From Desulfitobacterium metallireducens DSM 15288 (GTDB lineage Bacteria; Bacillota; Desulfitobacteriia; Desulfitobacteriales; Desulfitobacteriaceae): a stretch of DNA of 64,000 bases. Positions within the stretch are counted from its first letter, which is position 1; every line of letters starts with the position of its first letter. The stretch covers positions 806,001-870,000 of the forward strand of contig NZ_CP007032.1 of the NCBI RefSeq assembly GCF_000231405.2, read 5' to 3'. Position numbers and translations under genes: made by a program. Below, in pieces: positions 1 to 7,081 of the stretch. Under the pieces are notes generated by a model that worked only from the letters and a program-made list of their open reading frames with translations, did not search any database and was not told where the DNA came from.

Positions 1-555
1 TACCAGCCAGTATTGAGTTCTAGGATCAAGTCCATTTGTGGGTTCATCAAGAAAAAGAATATCAGGATTGACAGATAGCACACTAGCTAATGCAACCTTT
101 TTCTTCTCTCCTCCGCTTAAATGGTAGGGTGGGCGGTCAAGTAAGTGAGTAATGCCTATGAGTTCCGCGATATCCTGGATGCGTTCAGAAGTGACTTCGG
201 GAGAGAGTCCCGCTTGGAGCGGAGCAAAGGCTAGTTCATCGCGGACCGTCGCTGAAAACAGCTGAGCATCTGAATTTTGAAAGATAAAGCCTATTCTTTG
301 ACGAAACTCTGAGAGAAAAGTTCGTTCCTGCAAGGACTTCTCTGTAACTTCTCTGCTAAAAGCGATAAGGGTTCCTGAGGCTGGATGAAGCAAGCCACTG
401 AGTATCTTGAGTAGGGTGGATTTTCCGCATCCGTTAGCCCCAAGAATAACAACGCTTTCTCCTGGAAAGAAACTTAACGAAATATCTGAAAGAACATTTT
501 CGTGTTGAATATAAGCATAGGAAAGATGACTGAGCTCAAGAATGGGAGCTTGCAT
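1..555 (-). CDS. ECF/CbiO-type ABC transporter ATPase, cut by the window edge
   Basis: This is the N-terminal 185 codons of an ATP-binding subunit of the energy-coupling-factor (CbiO/NikO/EcfA) family, which powers uptake of metal ions or vitamins at the membrane. Walker A (GANGCGKST) is at about residues 39-47, the Q-loop Gln at 93, the LSGGE signature at 146-150 and Walker B (ILFLDEP) ends near residue 172. The QNSDAQLFS stretch after the Q-loop is typical of CbiO. The ATG at 555 lies inside the end of the upstream CooT-like gene (20-bp overlap), so the two are probably translationally coupled. A CooT-type partner suggests nickel or cobalt as substrate; that is inference, since no permease subunit is visible. 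Confidence 0.9.
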   Translation of the reverse strand, partial: MQAPILELSHLSYAYIQHENVLSDISLSFFPGESVVILGANGCGKSTLLKILSGLLHPASGTLIAFSREVTEKSLQERTFLSEFRQRIGFIFQNSDAQLFSATVRDELAFAPLQAGLSPEVTSERIQDIAELIGITHLLDRPPYHLSGGEKKKVALASVLSVNPDILFLDEPTNGLDPRTQYWLV

Positions 556-763
556 GGGCAGCCTCCGCAGGAATAGGAACGTGTTCTAAAAGAATACGAT
601 GATTAAGAAGCGTCATGTCCATAATCCGTGCTCGAAGAAATTTTTGCTTTCCGAAAATATCGACAAGCTTAAGCCCATCTTCAAAAGGCTCAATGATATC
701 TACCGCTTCCATGAATAAAATCTCGTCTTCTCCCTCTTTTAGATAGGCATTGGCTTCACACAT
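536..763 (-). CDS. CooT-family small nickel-binding protein
   Basis: This is a 75-residue protein beginning MCEANAYL, the N-terminal signature of the CooT family (small nickel-binding accessory proteins; Cys2 is the metal-binding residue in characterised members). A GGAGG ribosome site lies 8 bases before the ATG. It is the first gene of a leftward operon with a CbiO-type ATPase. CooT proteins are known from carbon monoxide dehydrogenase nickel insertion in Rhodospirillum, but many anaerobes carry copies away from cooF/cooS genes. Here the neighbour suggests nickel handling coupled to import. The family assignment rests on the N-terminus, length and context only. Confidence 0.75.
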   Translation of the reverse strand: MCEANAYLKEGEDEILFMEAVDIIEPFEDGLKLVDIFGKQKFLRARIMDMTLLNHRILLEHVPIPAEAAHASSHS

Positions 764-783
764 AACACAATTCCTCCATTTAA

Positions 784-841
784 AAAGACCATAGAGGTCC
801 CATATTTTACTACGGATGAGACCTCCATGGTCTTTTTTTTA
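784..841 (-). promoter_or_regulatory. Terminator-like hairpin in the cooT/cbiO leader
   Basis: A 13-bp imperfect inverted repeat (GACCATAGAGGTC / GACCTCCATGGTC, one mismatch) is flanked by A and T runs. Read leftward, it forms a stem followed by a T run and then the cooT ribosome site about 10 bases later, so it is placed to attenuate the cooT-cbiO transcript. Read rightward, it is also terminator-like, but no rightward gene precedes it. I recognise no known riboswitch core. The rest of the interval up to 1070 holds only AT-rich sequence with no clear feature. Confidence 0.5.
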
Positions 842-1070
842 TTCTCTTGACTATCTTTATTCTCCATCCCTTTACTTTTTCCTGCTACGTCTGATATTAT
901 AGATGAAATCTTAAGACTTTTCTGAAATAATGTTTTTGAACTTCGATACCTGATTTTTTCCCAGCCTTTTTAGCCATTTTTATGTTATCTATACTAGGTA
1001 AATGATATGATAAGGTGGAAGAAAAGGGCAATAAAGATAAAGAAGATCAGTGATAAAGGAGAGGACGGGT

Positions 1071-1616
1071 TTGCACCAATCGCCAGAGATTTATTATTGG
1101 TTTGAAAGCATAGAAACAAAGGGATTTACCTGGAATTTGACCGTGGCTTCGACGTCGCAAGGAGTGTGTTGGGTAGGCTTGGGCGAGCCAGAGGATGAAG
1201 AGCAAACTCTTAAAGCTCATTTCAAACGTTGGATTCCTGAAGCTGTATTATTAAACCGAAGAGAGTTTAATGTTCAGGTACTCGAGCAACTCAATGAATA
1301 CTTTGTAGGTCAACGACAGGATTTTACGCTTTCGCTTTATCCGTTAGGAACTCCATTTCAACTCAGCGTTTGGGAGGAGCTAAAGAAGATCCCTTATGGT
1401 GAGACGTGTAGTTATGGTGATATCGCTCGACGATTGGGGAACCCAAAGGGTCAAAGAGCGGTGGGAATGGCTAATCATAATAATCCCATTGGAGTCATCG
1501 TTCCCTGTCACCGGGTCATCGGTAAAAACGGAGACTTGACAGGGTATGCTGGAGGAATTCATCTGAAGGAGCGTTTACTTGCGCTGGAGAAGCTCGATCA
1601 GAGAATACACGAATAG
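1071..1616 (+). CDS. ogt: Methylated-DNA-[protein]-cysteine S-methyltransferase
   Basis: This repair protein removes methyl groups from O6-methylguanine and O4-methylthymine in DNA by irreversible transfer to its own cysteine. The PCHRV active-site motif is present near residue 147, followed by the conserved GYAGG and a helix ending in LLALE. An N-terminal Ada/Ogt-like ribonuclease-H-fold domain precedes it. I prefer the TTG start at 1071, because AAAGGAGAGG lies 6-8 bases upstream. An in-frame GTG at 1050 has no ribosome site. The product is 181 residues, a normal Ogt length. The next gene follows 10 bases after the stop. Confidence 0.93.
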   Translation: MHQSPEIYYWFESIETKGFTWNLTVASTSQGVCWVGLGEPEDEEQTLKAHFKRWIPEAVLLNRREFNVQVLEQLNEYFVGQRQDFTLSLYPLGTPFQLSVWEELKKIPYGETCSYGDIARRLGNPKGQRAVGMANHNNPIGVIVPCHRVIGKNGDLTGYAGGIHLKERLLALEKLDQRIHE

Positions 1617-1626
1617 AGGGAGGAAG

Positions 1627-2046
1627 ATGAATGTGGAAGGGAAAAATATTTTTAATGGGGTCGAACATATTGGTATAAAAACCCTCAATATAGAGGAAGG
1701 AATTCGATTTTATACAGAGGTACTTGACTTTGAGCTTTTATATAGGAAGAAACCGGGAGACTCTGAACTTGCCTTTCTTCGACTGGGAGGAACGGTCATA
1801 GAACTCGTTGAAATCAAAGAGGGACAGCGTTTTGAGGACGGATGGGTTAATCATCTTGCCTTCACTGTATCGGATATCAATAAGGCTGTAGCATGGTTAA
1901 AACAAAATCAGGTTACACTCCTTCAGGAAGAGCCTAAATCAATTGGCGACGGAAGATATAATTTCTTTTTCCGTGGGCCATCTGGAGAAAAGTTGGAGTT
2001 GTTTCAAGAATTGAAGATTGCCTTTGAACATTTTCCAGATGTCTGA
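1627..2046 (+). CDS. VOC-family (glyoxalase-like) protein
   Basis: This is a 139-residue vicinal-oxygen-chelate protein with two beta-alpha-beta-beta-beta modules. It begins with VEHIGIKT, has IELVE near the end of the first half, NHLAFTV at the start of the second and EKLELFQ at the end. These supply the His-Glu-His-Glu metal site of glyoxalase I or methylmalonyl-CoA epimerase. The true substrate cannot be decided from sequence. The ATG at 1627 is preceded by GAGGGAGGA. It is probably co-transcribed with the upstream ogt gene. Confidence 0.85.
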   Translation: MNVEGKNIFNGVEHIGIKTLNIEEGIRFYTEVLDFELLYRKKPGDSELAFLRLGGTVIELVEIKEGQRFEDGWVNHLAFTVSDINKAVAWLKQNQVTLLQEEPKSIGDGRYNFFFRGPSGEKLELFQELKIAFEHFPDV

Positions 2047-2109
2047 TAATCTTAGGTAGGATTTCCTTCCTATTAAAATCGTTTTATTAAAGGGTGTGAT
2101 CATGAAGAG

Positions 2110-3069
2110 ATGGGATTTGCACGGTTTTCTGCCTGGCAAAATGGGGAGAAGCGGTATAATACGTTGAATAAACATCTGCGAGAGACTTTTGGTGAAAAAG
2201 TTTTTAAGGTTTCTTTAGACGGTGGCTTTACTTGTCCGAACCGAGATGGAACTAGAGGTTGGGGTGGGTGTATCTATTGTAGTTCTCGTGGTTCTGGAGA
2301 TTTTGCTGGAGAAGTCTCACATTCAATAGAACAACAATTTGTCGAAGTTAAAGAAAGAATGTGTAAAAAATGGCCCAAGGCTAAGTACTTAGCCTATTTT
2401 CAGGCCTATACCAATACCTATGCACCGGTTTCTAAACTTCGCGAGGTCTATGAAGAAGCCCTATGTCAAGAGGACGTTGTCGGGATATCTATTGCAACTC
2501 GTCCGGATTGTTTGCCTGAAGAAGTGTTAGATTACCTGGAAGAGCTTAATCAAAGAACCTATCTTTGGGTTGAGCTTGGGCTACAGAGTATTCACGATCG
2601 AACAATGAATTGGGTTAGAAGAGGGCATACCTATGATGAGTTTTTAGCGGGAGTTGCAGCTCTTCATGATCGGGGAATACGTGTTTGCGTCCACGTTATT
2701 CTAGGCTTTCCAGGAGAAACGTATGAGGATATGATGGCGACAGCTCAGGCGGTGGCAGCGCTACCTGTTCAGGGAATTAAGATCCATTTACTCCATATTA
2801 TCAAAGGAACTCCCTTAGCAAAGTTATATGAAAGGGAGTCGTTTCCTCTACCTACGTTTGAAGAGTATGTTAGCCTTGTTAGCGATATTCTTGAAGTATT
2901 ACCCCCGCAAATGATCATTCACCGTTTGACAGGTGATGGAGCGCCTGATGATCTAATTGCTCCTTTATGGAGTCGTAAAAAATGGGAAGTCTTAAATGCA
3001 ATAGATCGGGAATTACTAAAGAGGGATACCTGGCAAGGTAAATCCTTTAGCAAAGATCTAGAAACATAA
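2110..3069 (+). CDS. YtqA/TIGR01212-type radical SAM protein
   Basis: This is a 319-residue radical SAM enzyme of the YtqA/YhcC group. The cluster-binding cysteines have the unusual wide spacing typical of the group: a first Cys in FTCPNRDG, then GGCIYC about ten residues later. The barrel motifs SIATRPDCL and GLQSIHD follow. YtqA-type proteins are widespread in Firmicutes; a tRNA-related role has been proposed for relatives, but the reaction is not inferable here. The ATG at 2110 has AAAGGGTGTG about 12 bases upstream. The gene faces the leftward aminomutase gene. Confidence 0.85.
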   Translation: MGFARFSAWQNGEKRYNTLNKHLRETFGEKVFKVSLDGGFTCPNRDGTRGWGGCIYCSSRGSGDFAGEVSHSIEQQFVEVKERMCKKWPKAKYLAYFQAYTNTYAPVSKLREVYEEALCQEDVVGISIATRPDCLPEEVLDYLEELNQRTYLWVELGLQSIHDRTMNWVRRGHTYDEFLAGVAALHDRGIRVCVHVILGFPGETYEDMMATAQAVAALPVQGIKIHLLHIIKGTPLAKLYERESFPLPTFEEYVSLVSDILEVLPPQMIIHRLTGDGAPDDLIAPLWSRKKWEVLNAIDRELLKRDTWQGKSFSKDLET

Positions 3070-3074
3070 AAAAT

Positions 3075-3102
3075 AAAAAAGTAAGGGCCTAAGATGGCCC
3101 TT
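3075..3102 (-). terminator. Intrinsic terminator of the aminomutase gene
   Basis: Read leftward, a 7-bp GC-rich stem (AAGGGCC / GGCCCTT, 3083-3102) with a 6-base loop is followed by a T-rich run. It lies 19 bases past the stop of the minus-strand gene. Confidence 0.8.
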
Positions 3103-3120
3103 AACTCATGTGCATTTTAA

Positions 3121-4362
3121 TTAGTAGTTAGGGTAGTGAATAATATTTCCCTCCCAGGTTCGCAGGGTAGCCTCTTCATCATCTAAGGAAAGTAGATACT
3201 GGGGTAGAATTGGCGTTTTTCCTTTTCCACCAGGAGCATTAATTATATAGGTAGGAATGGCTAAACCGGAAGTAAATCCTCTGAGCTTTTCCATAATATC
3301 TAGACCATTTTCAATTTTAGGAATAAAATGATGTGTGCCCTTGACATGTTTCGCATGAAAGATATAGTATGGACGAACTCGAATTTTCAAAAGCTCTTGG
3401 TTTAACCGTATCATTATATCGGGTGTATCATTAATATTTTTCAGAAGCACAGCTTGATTCCCTAAAACTACTCCGGCAGAAATAAGCTTATCCGCAGCCT
3501 TTTTGGCTTCTGCTGTAACTTCCTTAGGATGATTAAATTGGGTGTTGATATAAATCGGCGGATACTGCGCTAAAATGGAGCACAGTTCATCGGTGATCCG
3601 CATGGGAAGGGTGACGGGGACCCGGGTACCAATCCGCTTGATTTCTACATGAGGAATGGAGTGTAATTCTTCGAGAAGCCAATGGAGCGTAAGGTCGCTT
3701 AACATCAAGGCATCTCCACCTGTAATTAAGACATCACGAATTTCTGGATTGGCTCGGATATAGTCTAAAGCGGCTTGGAGTTGAGCACGGGTCTCGTGGC
3801 TATCGGTTTCACCGATATTTCTGCGTCTTTGGCAATGACGACAATACATAGCACAGAGATTGGTGACATTGATAATTAACCGATCGGGATATCGTCGTGT
3901 AATGCAAGGAGCAGGATTGGTAAAAGCTTCACCCATAGGGTCTTCTTCTCCGGTTAAATCCAGTAGTTCCTCGATCCGTGGAAGACCTTGTAAACGGATA
4001 GGATCCCATGGGTTAGAAGAGTCCATTAAGCTTAAATAATAGGGGGAAATAGCCCATCGATAGGTTCTTCCGACTTCAAGGATATCTTGTGCTGCTTGCT
4101 CAGTTAGAGGCAAGAGTTCTTGCAAGATCTGCAAATCCGTAATCCTGTTTTTCATCTGCCAGTGCCAATTTTCCCAATCCTCAAGAGTAGCCTTAAAGGT
4201 TGTAAGGATTCGATCTCGACTTTGAAGGTATTCATCCTTTAAAAGAAAACCTGTAGGAATTTTCTCTTTACGATTCATGTAAGGTATGGCCTTTAGCTTT
4301 AGCTCATTTGCACGATGTAAGGATTGCAATCTTTCATTTAATTCTTTTGATTCTACTGCCAA
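3121..4362 (-). CDS. eam: KamA-family aminomutase, probable glutamate 2,3-aminomutase
   Basis: This is a 413-residue radical SAM, PLP-dependent aminomutase. The cluster motif is CAMYCRHC and the PLP lysine is predicted at K382 in PGGKGKTP. Lysine 2,3-aminomutase binds its substrate side chain with two aspartates 37 residues apart. Here the aligned residues are K338 (in FHAKHVKG) and N375 (in YIINAPGG), also 37 apart. That is the Lys/Asn pair reported for glutamate 2,3-aminomutase. The predicted product is therefore beta-glutamate, a compatible solute. The start is TTG with AAGGGGG upstream. Transcription passes through a cyclic-di-AMP riboswitch, which fits an osmotic role. Lysine as substrate is less likely. 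Confidence 0.82.
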   Translation of the reverse strand: MAVESKELNERLQSLHRANELKLKAIPYMNRKEKIPTGFLLKDEYLQSRDRILTTFKATLEDWENWHWQMKNRITDLQILQELLPLTEQAAQDILEVGRTYRWAISPYYLSLMDSSNPWDPIRLQGLPRIEELLDLTGEEDPMGEAFTNPAPCITRRYPDRLIINVTNLCAMYCRHCQRRRNIGETDSHETRAQLQAALDYIRANPEIRDVLITGGDALMLSDLTLHWLLEELHSIPHVEIKRIGTRVPVTLPMRITDELCSILAQYPPIYINTQFNHPKEVTAEAKKAADKLISAGVVLGNQAVLLKNINDTPDIMIRLNQELLKIRVRPYYIFHAKHVKGTHHFIPKIENGLDIMEKLRGFTSGLAIPTYIINAPGGKGKTPILPQYLLSLDDEEATLRTWEGNIIHYPNY

Positions 4363-4401
4363 TGAATTTCCCCCTTTTTATGTTGTACTTATCTTTTGGG
4401 A

Positions 4402-4575
4402 AATTAAAAGGAGCCTATAGTGGCCCCTAAGAGATCGAATGTGCTGATTAATAAAATCAGTACTTCTTGTGCGAGCTAGCTTACGAGGTTAGCTGACGGA
4501 TTCGAGCGCACGCTCTACGCATAAGATGCGATTCACCCCAAAAAGTGGTTCCCCCGTTTCCCCTTAGGAATTAGG
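4402..4575 (-). promoter_or_regulatory. Cyclic-di-AMP riboswitch (ydaO/yuaA class) with terminator
   Basis: Read leftward, the aptamer carries the class hallmarks in order: CGGGGGAACCA, GGGGTGAATC, a variable stem, then AATCCGTCAGCTAACCTCGT. It is followed by a terminator hairpin (GGGGCC / GGCTCC, at 4427-4410) with a TTTTAATTT tail. The terminator lies about 40 bases before the aminomutase start. In known members, ligand binding favours termination, so high c-di-AMP should shut off beta-glutamate synthesis. Confidence in the class is high; the exact aptamer edges are approximate. Confidence 0.95.
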
Positions 4576-4607
4576 CCTTATTTAATTTTTATTATTTGTA
4601 ATTGATT

Positions 4608-4642
4608 ACCAACAACTTTATAATAACATAAAGGTTGTTACC
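4608..4642. promoter_or_regulatory. Inverted repeat overlapping the promoter, candidate operator
   Basis: ACCAACAACTTTAT and ATAAAGGTTGTTACC form an imperfect inverted repeat (one bulged base) that covers the -10 box and spacer of the leftward promoter. Related words (ATTACC, GGTAAT) recur at 4598-4609 and about 4670. The divergent gene encodes a BusR-like repressor, which makes this its likely binding site. That is inference from position. Confidence 0.5.
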
Positions 4643-4648
4643 AGTCAA
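4620..4648 (-). promoter_or_regulatory. SigA-type promoter of the riboswitch-aminomutase transcript
   Basis: On the minus strand TTGACT (4648-4643) and TATTAT (4625-4620) are separated by exactly 17 bases. Initiation would fall near 4612, just upstream of the c-di-AMP aptamer. Confidence 0.85.
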
Positions 4649-4718
4649 TGGGATTGAAGAGTTAATAATTGGTAATGATATTTTATGAGTTAAATGTTTC
4701 AAGGAGTGAATTGTAGAA

Positions 4719-5318
4719 ATGGAACAGTCACGTTATCAAGAGATCGCCCTCGAAATTGCCCATTCTATCGTTATGAGTGAATATCAAGAAGGGGAAAGAA
4801 TACATGGACGGTCGACGTTGGCGGGTCGATTCAATGTTTCTCCAGAAACCATTCGCCGCGCTATTGCAATCTTGCAAAATGCAGGCGTTGTTATGGTGAA
4901 TCAAGGGATCGGAATTACGGTAACCTCAAAGGCTCAAGCCGAAAAGTTTTTGAGAGCGTTTGATCAGAAAACGGAAGTTCATGTGTTTCTTTCGGAATTA
5001 AATGAGTATATGGAGAAACGCAGGCAACTTGATTTAAAAATTGAGGGACATTTGAATAAAATTTTACTATATACAGATCGTATGATGTCTCGCTGGATGG
5101 ATGTAGCAGAAGTCGAAGTGGGCAAAGATTCAGTAGCGGCAGGGCAAACCCTGACCCAACTCAAAATTCGAGAACGGACAGGCCTTACCGTTGTCGCAGT
5201 TGTCCGAAAAGGGATTGAACAATTCTCTCCGAATTCTGGATTTGTAATTGAGAGCGGAGATGTACTTCTAGTTGTGGGGGCAGAGCAGGGAAGAGAAAAA
5301 CTCCAAGAAATACTTTAA
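4719..5318 (+). CDS. BusR-like regulator: GntR-type HTH plus RCK_C domain
   Basis: The 199 residues divide into a winged helix-turn-helix of GntR type (about 1-70, with GRFNVSPETIRRAIAIL as the HTH), a helical linker (75-125) and an RCK_C/TrkA-C domain (about 128-199, ending ESGDVLLVVGA). This is the architecture of BusR, the cyclic-di-AMP-responsive repressor of osmolyte uptake in lactococci and streptococci. The RCK_C segment LKIRERTGLTVVAV parallels the c-di-AMP-binding loop of KtrA (LNLRAKYGISVMAI in this window). It is transcribed away from a c-di-AMP riboswitch. Its likely targets are the shared intergenic region and perhaps other osmotic genes. The 97 bases after it show no clear signal. 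Confidence 0.85.
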   Translation: MEQSRYQEIALEIAHSIVMSEYQEGERIHGRSTLAGRFNVSPETIRRAIAILQNAGVVMVNQGIGITVTSKAQAEKFLRAFDQKTEVHVFLSELNEYMEKRRQLDLKIEGHLNKILLYTDRMMSRWMDVAEVEVGKDSVAAGQTLTQLKIRERTGLTVVAVVRKGIEQFSPNSGFVIESGDVLLVVGAEQGREKLQEIL

Positions 5319-5424
5319 TGAATACAGGAAGTCGCACCTCACTGTCGAACTCTTAACTTTATTAAAGTGTAACTAGAGCTATCGCTATCGCTAAGTTTTC
5401 TTTAGAAATTGAGGGATGCGACAG

Positions 5425-6717
5425 ATGACTTGGATTTTCTTGTTGGTTTTAGGAGCAGAGGTTGTGATGAGTATAGCCTCGCAAAATCTTCGGCTTCTTC
5501 TCGTTTTTCTGATCGGGAATATGCTTTACTTGCTTCTTTACACTGAGTATCAACGACGGCGGATTCGGAGTTTGACCACTGAACGCAATGTGGAAGTCAG
5601 CTTCAAGATTGCCCACGAAACGCTTCCTTATCTTCGAAGAGGTCTTAATGCGCAGAATGCTGAATTTATGGCTAAAATTATTCAAGAGATCGGTCAAGTC
5701 GCTGCAGTTTCAATTACAGACTGTACGAAGCAATTGGCTTATTTAGGTGTAGGCTGTGACCAACATCATCCTGGGGATAAGATCTTGACGGCAGCAACCC
5801 AGGAAGTGATTCGGACAGGAAATTATAAAATCGTCCGAACACAAAAGGAATTAAATTGTCCGCGTCAAAATGTTTGTGATTGTCCTATTGCAGCTGCAGT
5901 AGTGGTGCCTCTGCATTCTCAAGGAAAAGTTGTTGGCACGGTGAAACTCTATGAAACTAAAGATGGGCACCTGTCTCCTGATTTGATCCGGCTTGCTTTA
6001 GGAATGGCCCAACTTCTTAGTCTTCAGATCGAACTGGCTGAATTAGATCATCAGGCTAAGCTGGCGACAGAAGCTCAACTTGATGCTCTGCAGGCTCAGA
6101 TCAATCCCCATTTTTTCTTTAATGTGCTGAACACGATTATTGCAACGAGTCGAACTAACCCGAACCGTGCACGTCGTTTACTTATATATCTTTCGGAATT
6201 CTTCCGCTGGGCAATGAAATCAAAAGGAACCCTGATTCCCCTGGAGGAGGAGCTGAAATTTGTACATACTTATTTGATTCTGGAAAAAGCTCGCTTTGGT
6301 CGAAAGCTACAGGTCAAGAGCCAGATCCCGAAAGAGCTCATGAAAGCGGTTATTCCGCGTTTAAGTTTGCAACCCCTGGTGGAGAATGCTGTAAAGCATG
6401 GGATTACGCCTAAGATTGGAAAGGGTACAGTATGGATCCAAGCGGAAGTAAAAGAGAGTGAACTGTACTTTTATGTACGGGATGATGGCATGGGGATTCC
6501 TCAGGAACGACTTTCAGAGGTATTGAAACCAGGGGTAGGTTCAGGTAATGGTGTTGGTATGGCGAATGTTCATGAGCGACTTCGGGGGTTGTATGGTGAG
6601 GAATACGGGTTGCAGATAGAGAGTGTACTGGGTCAGGAAACGACGGTAATCATGCATTTGCCGTTAATGTTTATGCCCATTGATGGAGGTTTTAAAGCCG
6701 ATGTATCCGGGAGTTGA
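5425..6717 (+). CDS. LytS-like sensor histidine kinase
   Basis: This is a membrane-anchored kinase of the LytS/YehU family. Two N-terminal hydrophobic segments (about residues 1-40) are followed by a GAF-like domain containing several cysteines (CDCPIAAAVVVPL). The His-kinase motif is QINPHFFFN, with the His as phosphoacceptor. The ATPase boxes are LVENAVKHG (N box) and DDGMGIP, then GNGVGMANV. The ATG at 5425 has GAGGG 9 bases before it; an earlier in-frame ATG at 5416 touches that site and is unlikely. Family members usually pair with a LytTR response regulator, but none is adjacent. Its 3' end overlaps acpS by 17 bases. Confidence 0.85.
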   Translation: MTWIFLLVLGAEVVMSIASQNLRLLLVFLIGNMLYLLLYTEYQRRRIRSLTTERNVEVSFKIAHETLPYLRRGLNAQNAEFMAKIIQEIGQVAAVSITDCTKQLAYLGVGCDQHHPGDKILTAATQEVIRTGNYKIVRTQKELNCPRQNVCDCPIAAAVVVPLHSQGKVVGTVKLYETKDGHLSPDLIRLALGMAQLLSLQIELAELDHQAKLATEAQLDALQAQINPHFFFNVLNTIIATSRTNPNRARRLLIYLSEFFRWAMKSKGTLIPLEEELKFVHTYLILEKARFGRKLQVKSQIPKELMKAVIPRLSLQPLVENAVKHGITPKIGKGTVWIQAEVKESELYFYVRDDGMGIPQERLSEVLKPGVGSGNGVGMANVHERLRGLYGEEYGLQIESVLGQETTVIMHLPLMFMPIDGGFKADVSGS

Positions 6718-7057
6718 TATTATTAAAATAGAACGCTTTGCCAAAGCGTGTGAACGTCAGCCTAAGATACGCGAAAGATTGTTTACAGAGCGCGAGCGAG
6801 CTGATCTAAGTGACCGACCGACTTCCAGTTGGGCTGCTCGTTTTGCAGGGAAAGAAGCAATATTGAAGAGTATGGGAACTGGACTCGCAGGGCTTTCTTG
6901 GCATGATGTGGAGATATTAACAGAGATAAGCGGCGAACCTCATGTGTATTTAAGTTCTAAGGCTGAAGGCGTTGTACAGAAACGTGGGGGCTCAATGGTT
7001 CGTTTAAGCTTATCGCATGAACAGGAATATGCCATCGCTATGGCTGTTTTGTGCTAA
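6701..7057 (+). CDS. acpS: Holo-[acyl-carrier-protein] synthase
   Basis: This enzyme transfers 4'-phosphopantetheine from CoA to the serine of acyl carrier protein. The metal-binding Asp lies in GVDIIKIERF and the Glu in FAGKEAILKSMGTG, both family hallmarks. With the ATG at 6701 (GGAGG 11 bases upstream) it is 118 residues, as usual for AcpS. Upstream in-frame starts would add residues not seen in the family. It overlaps the end of the kinase gene and is followed closely by nnr and alr, an order common in Firmicutes. Confidence 0.93.
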   Translation: MYPGVDIIKIERFAKACERQPKIRERLFTERERADLSDRPTSSWAARFAGKEAILKSMGTGLAGLSWHDVEILTEISGEPHVYLSSKAEGVVQKRGGSMVRLSLSHEQEYAIAMAVLC

Positions 7058-7081
7058 TTGTCTAAGAGGGAGGCGGAAGAA

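Noticed and set aside
3121-4362. Lysine 2,3-aminomutase
   Set aside because: The two aspartates that bind the lysine side chain are replaced by Lys and Asn, and the leader is an osmotic-type riboswitch.
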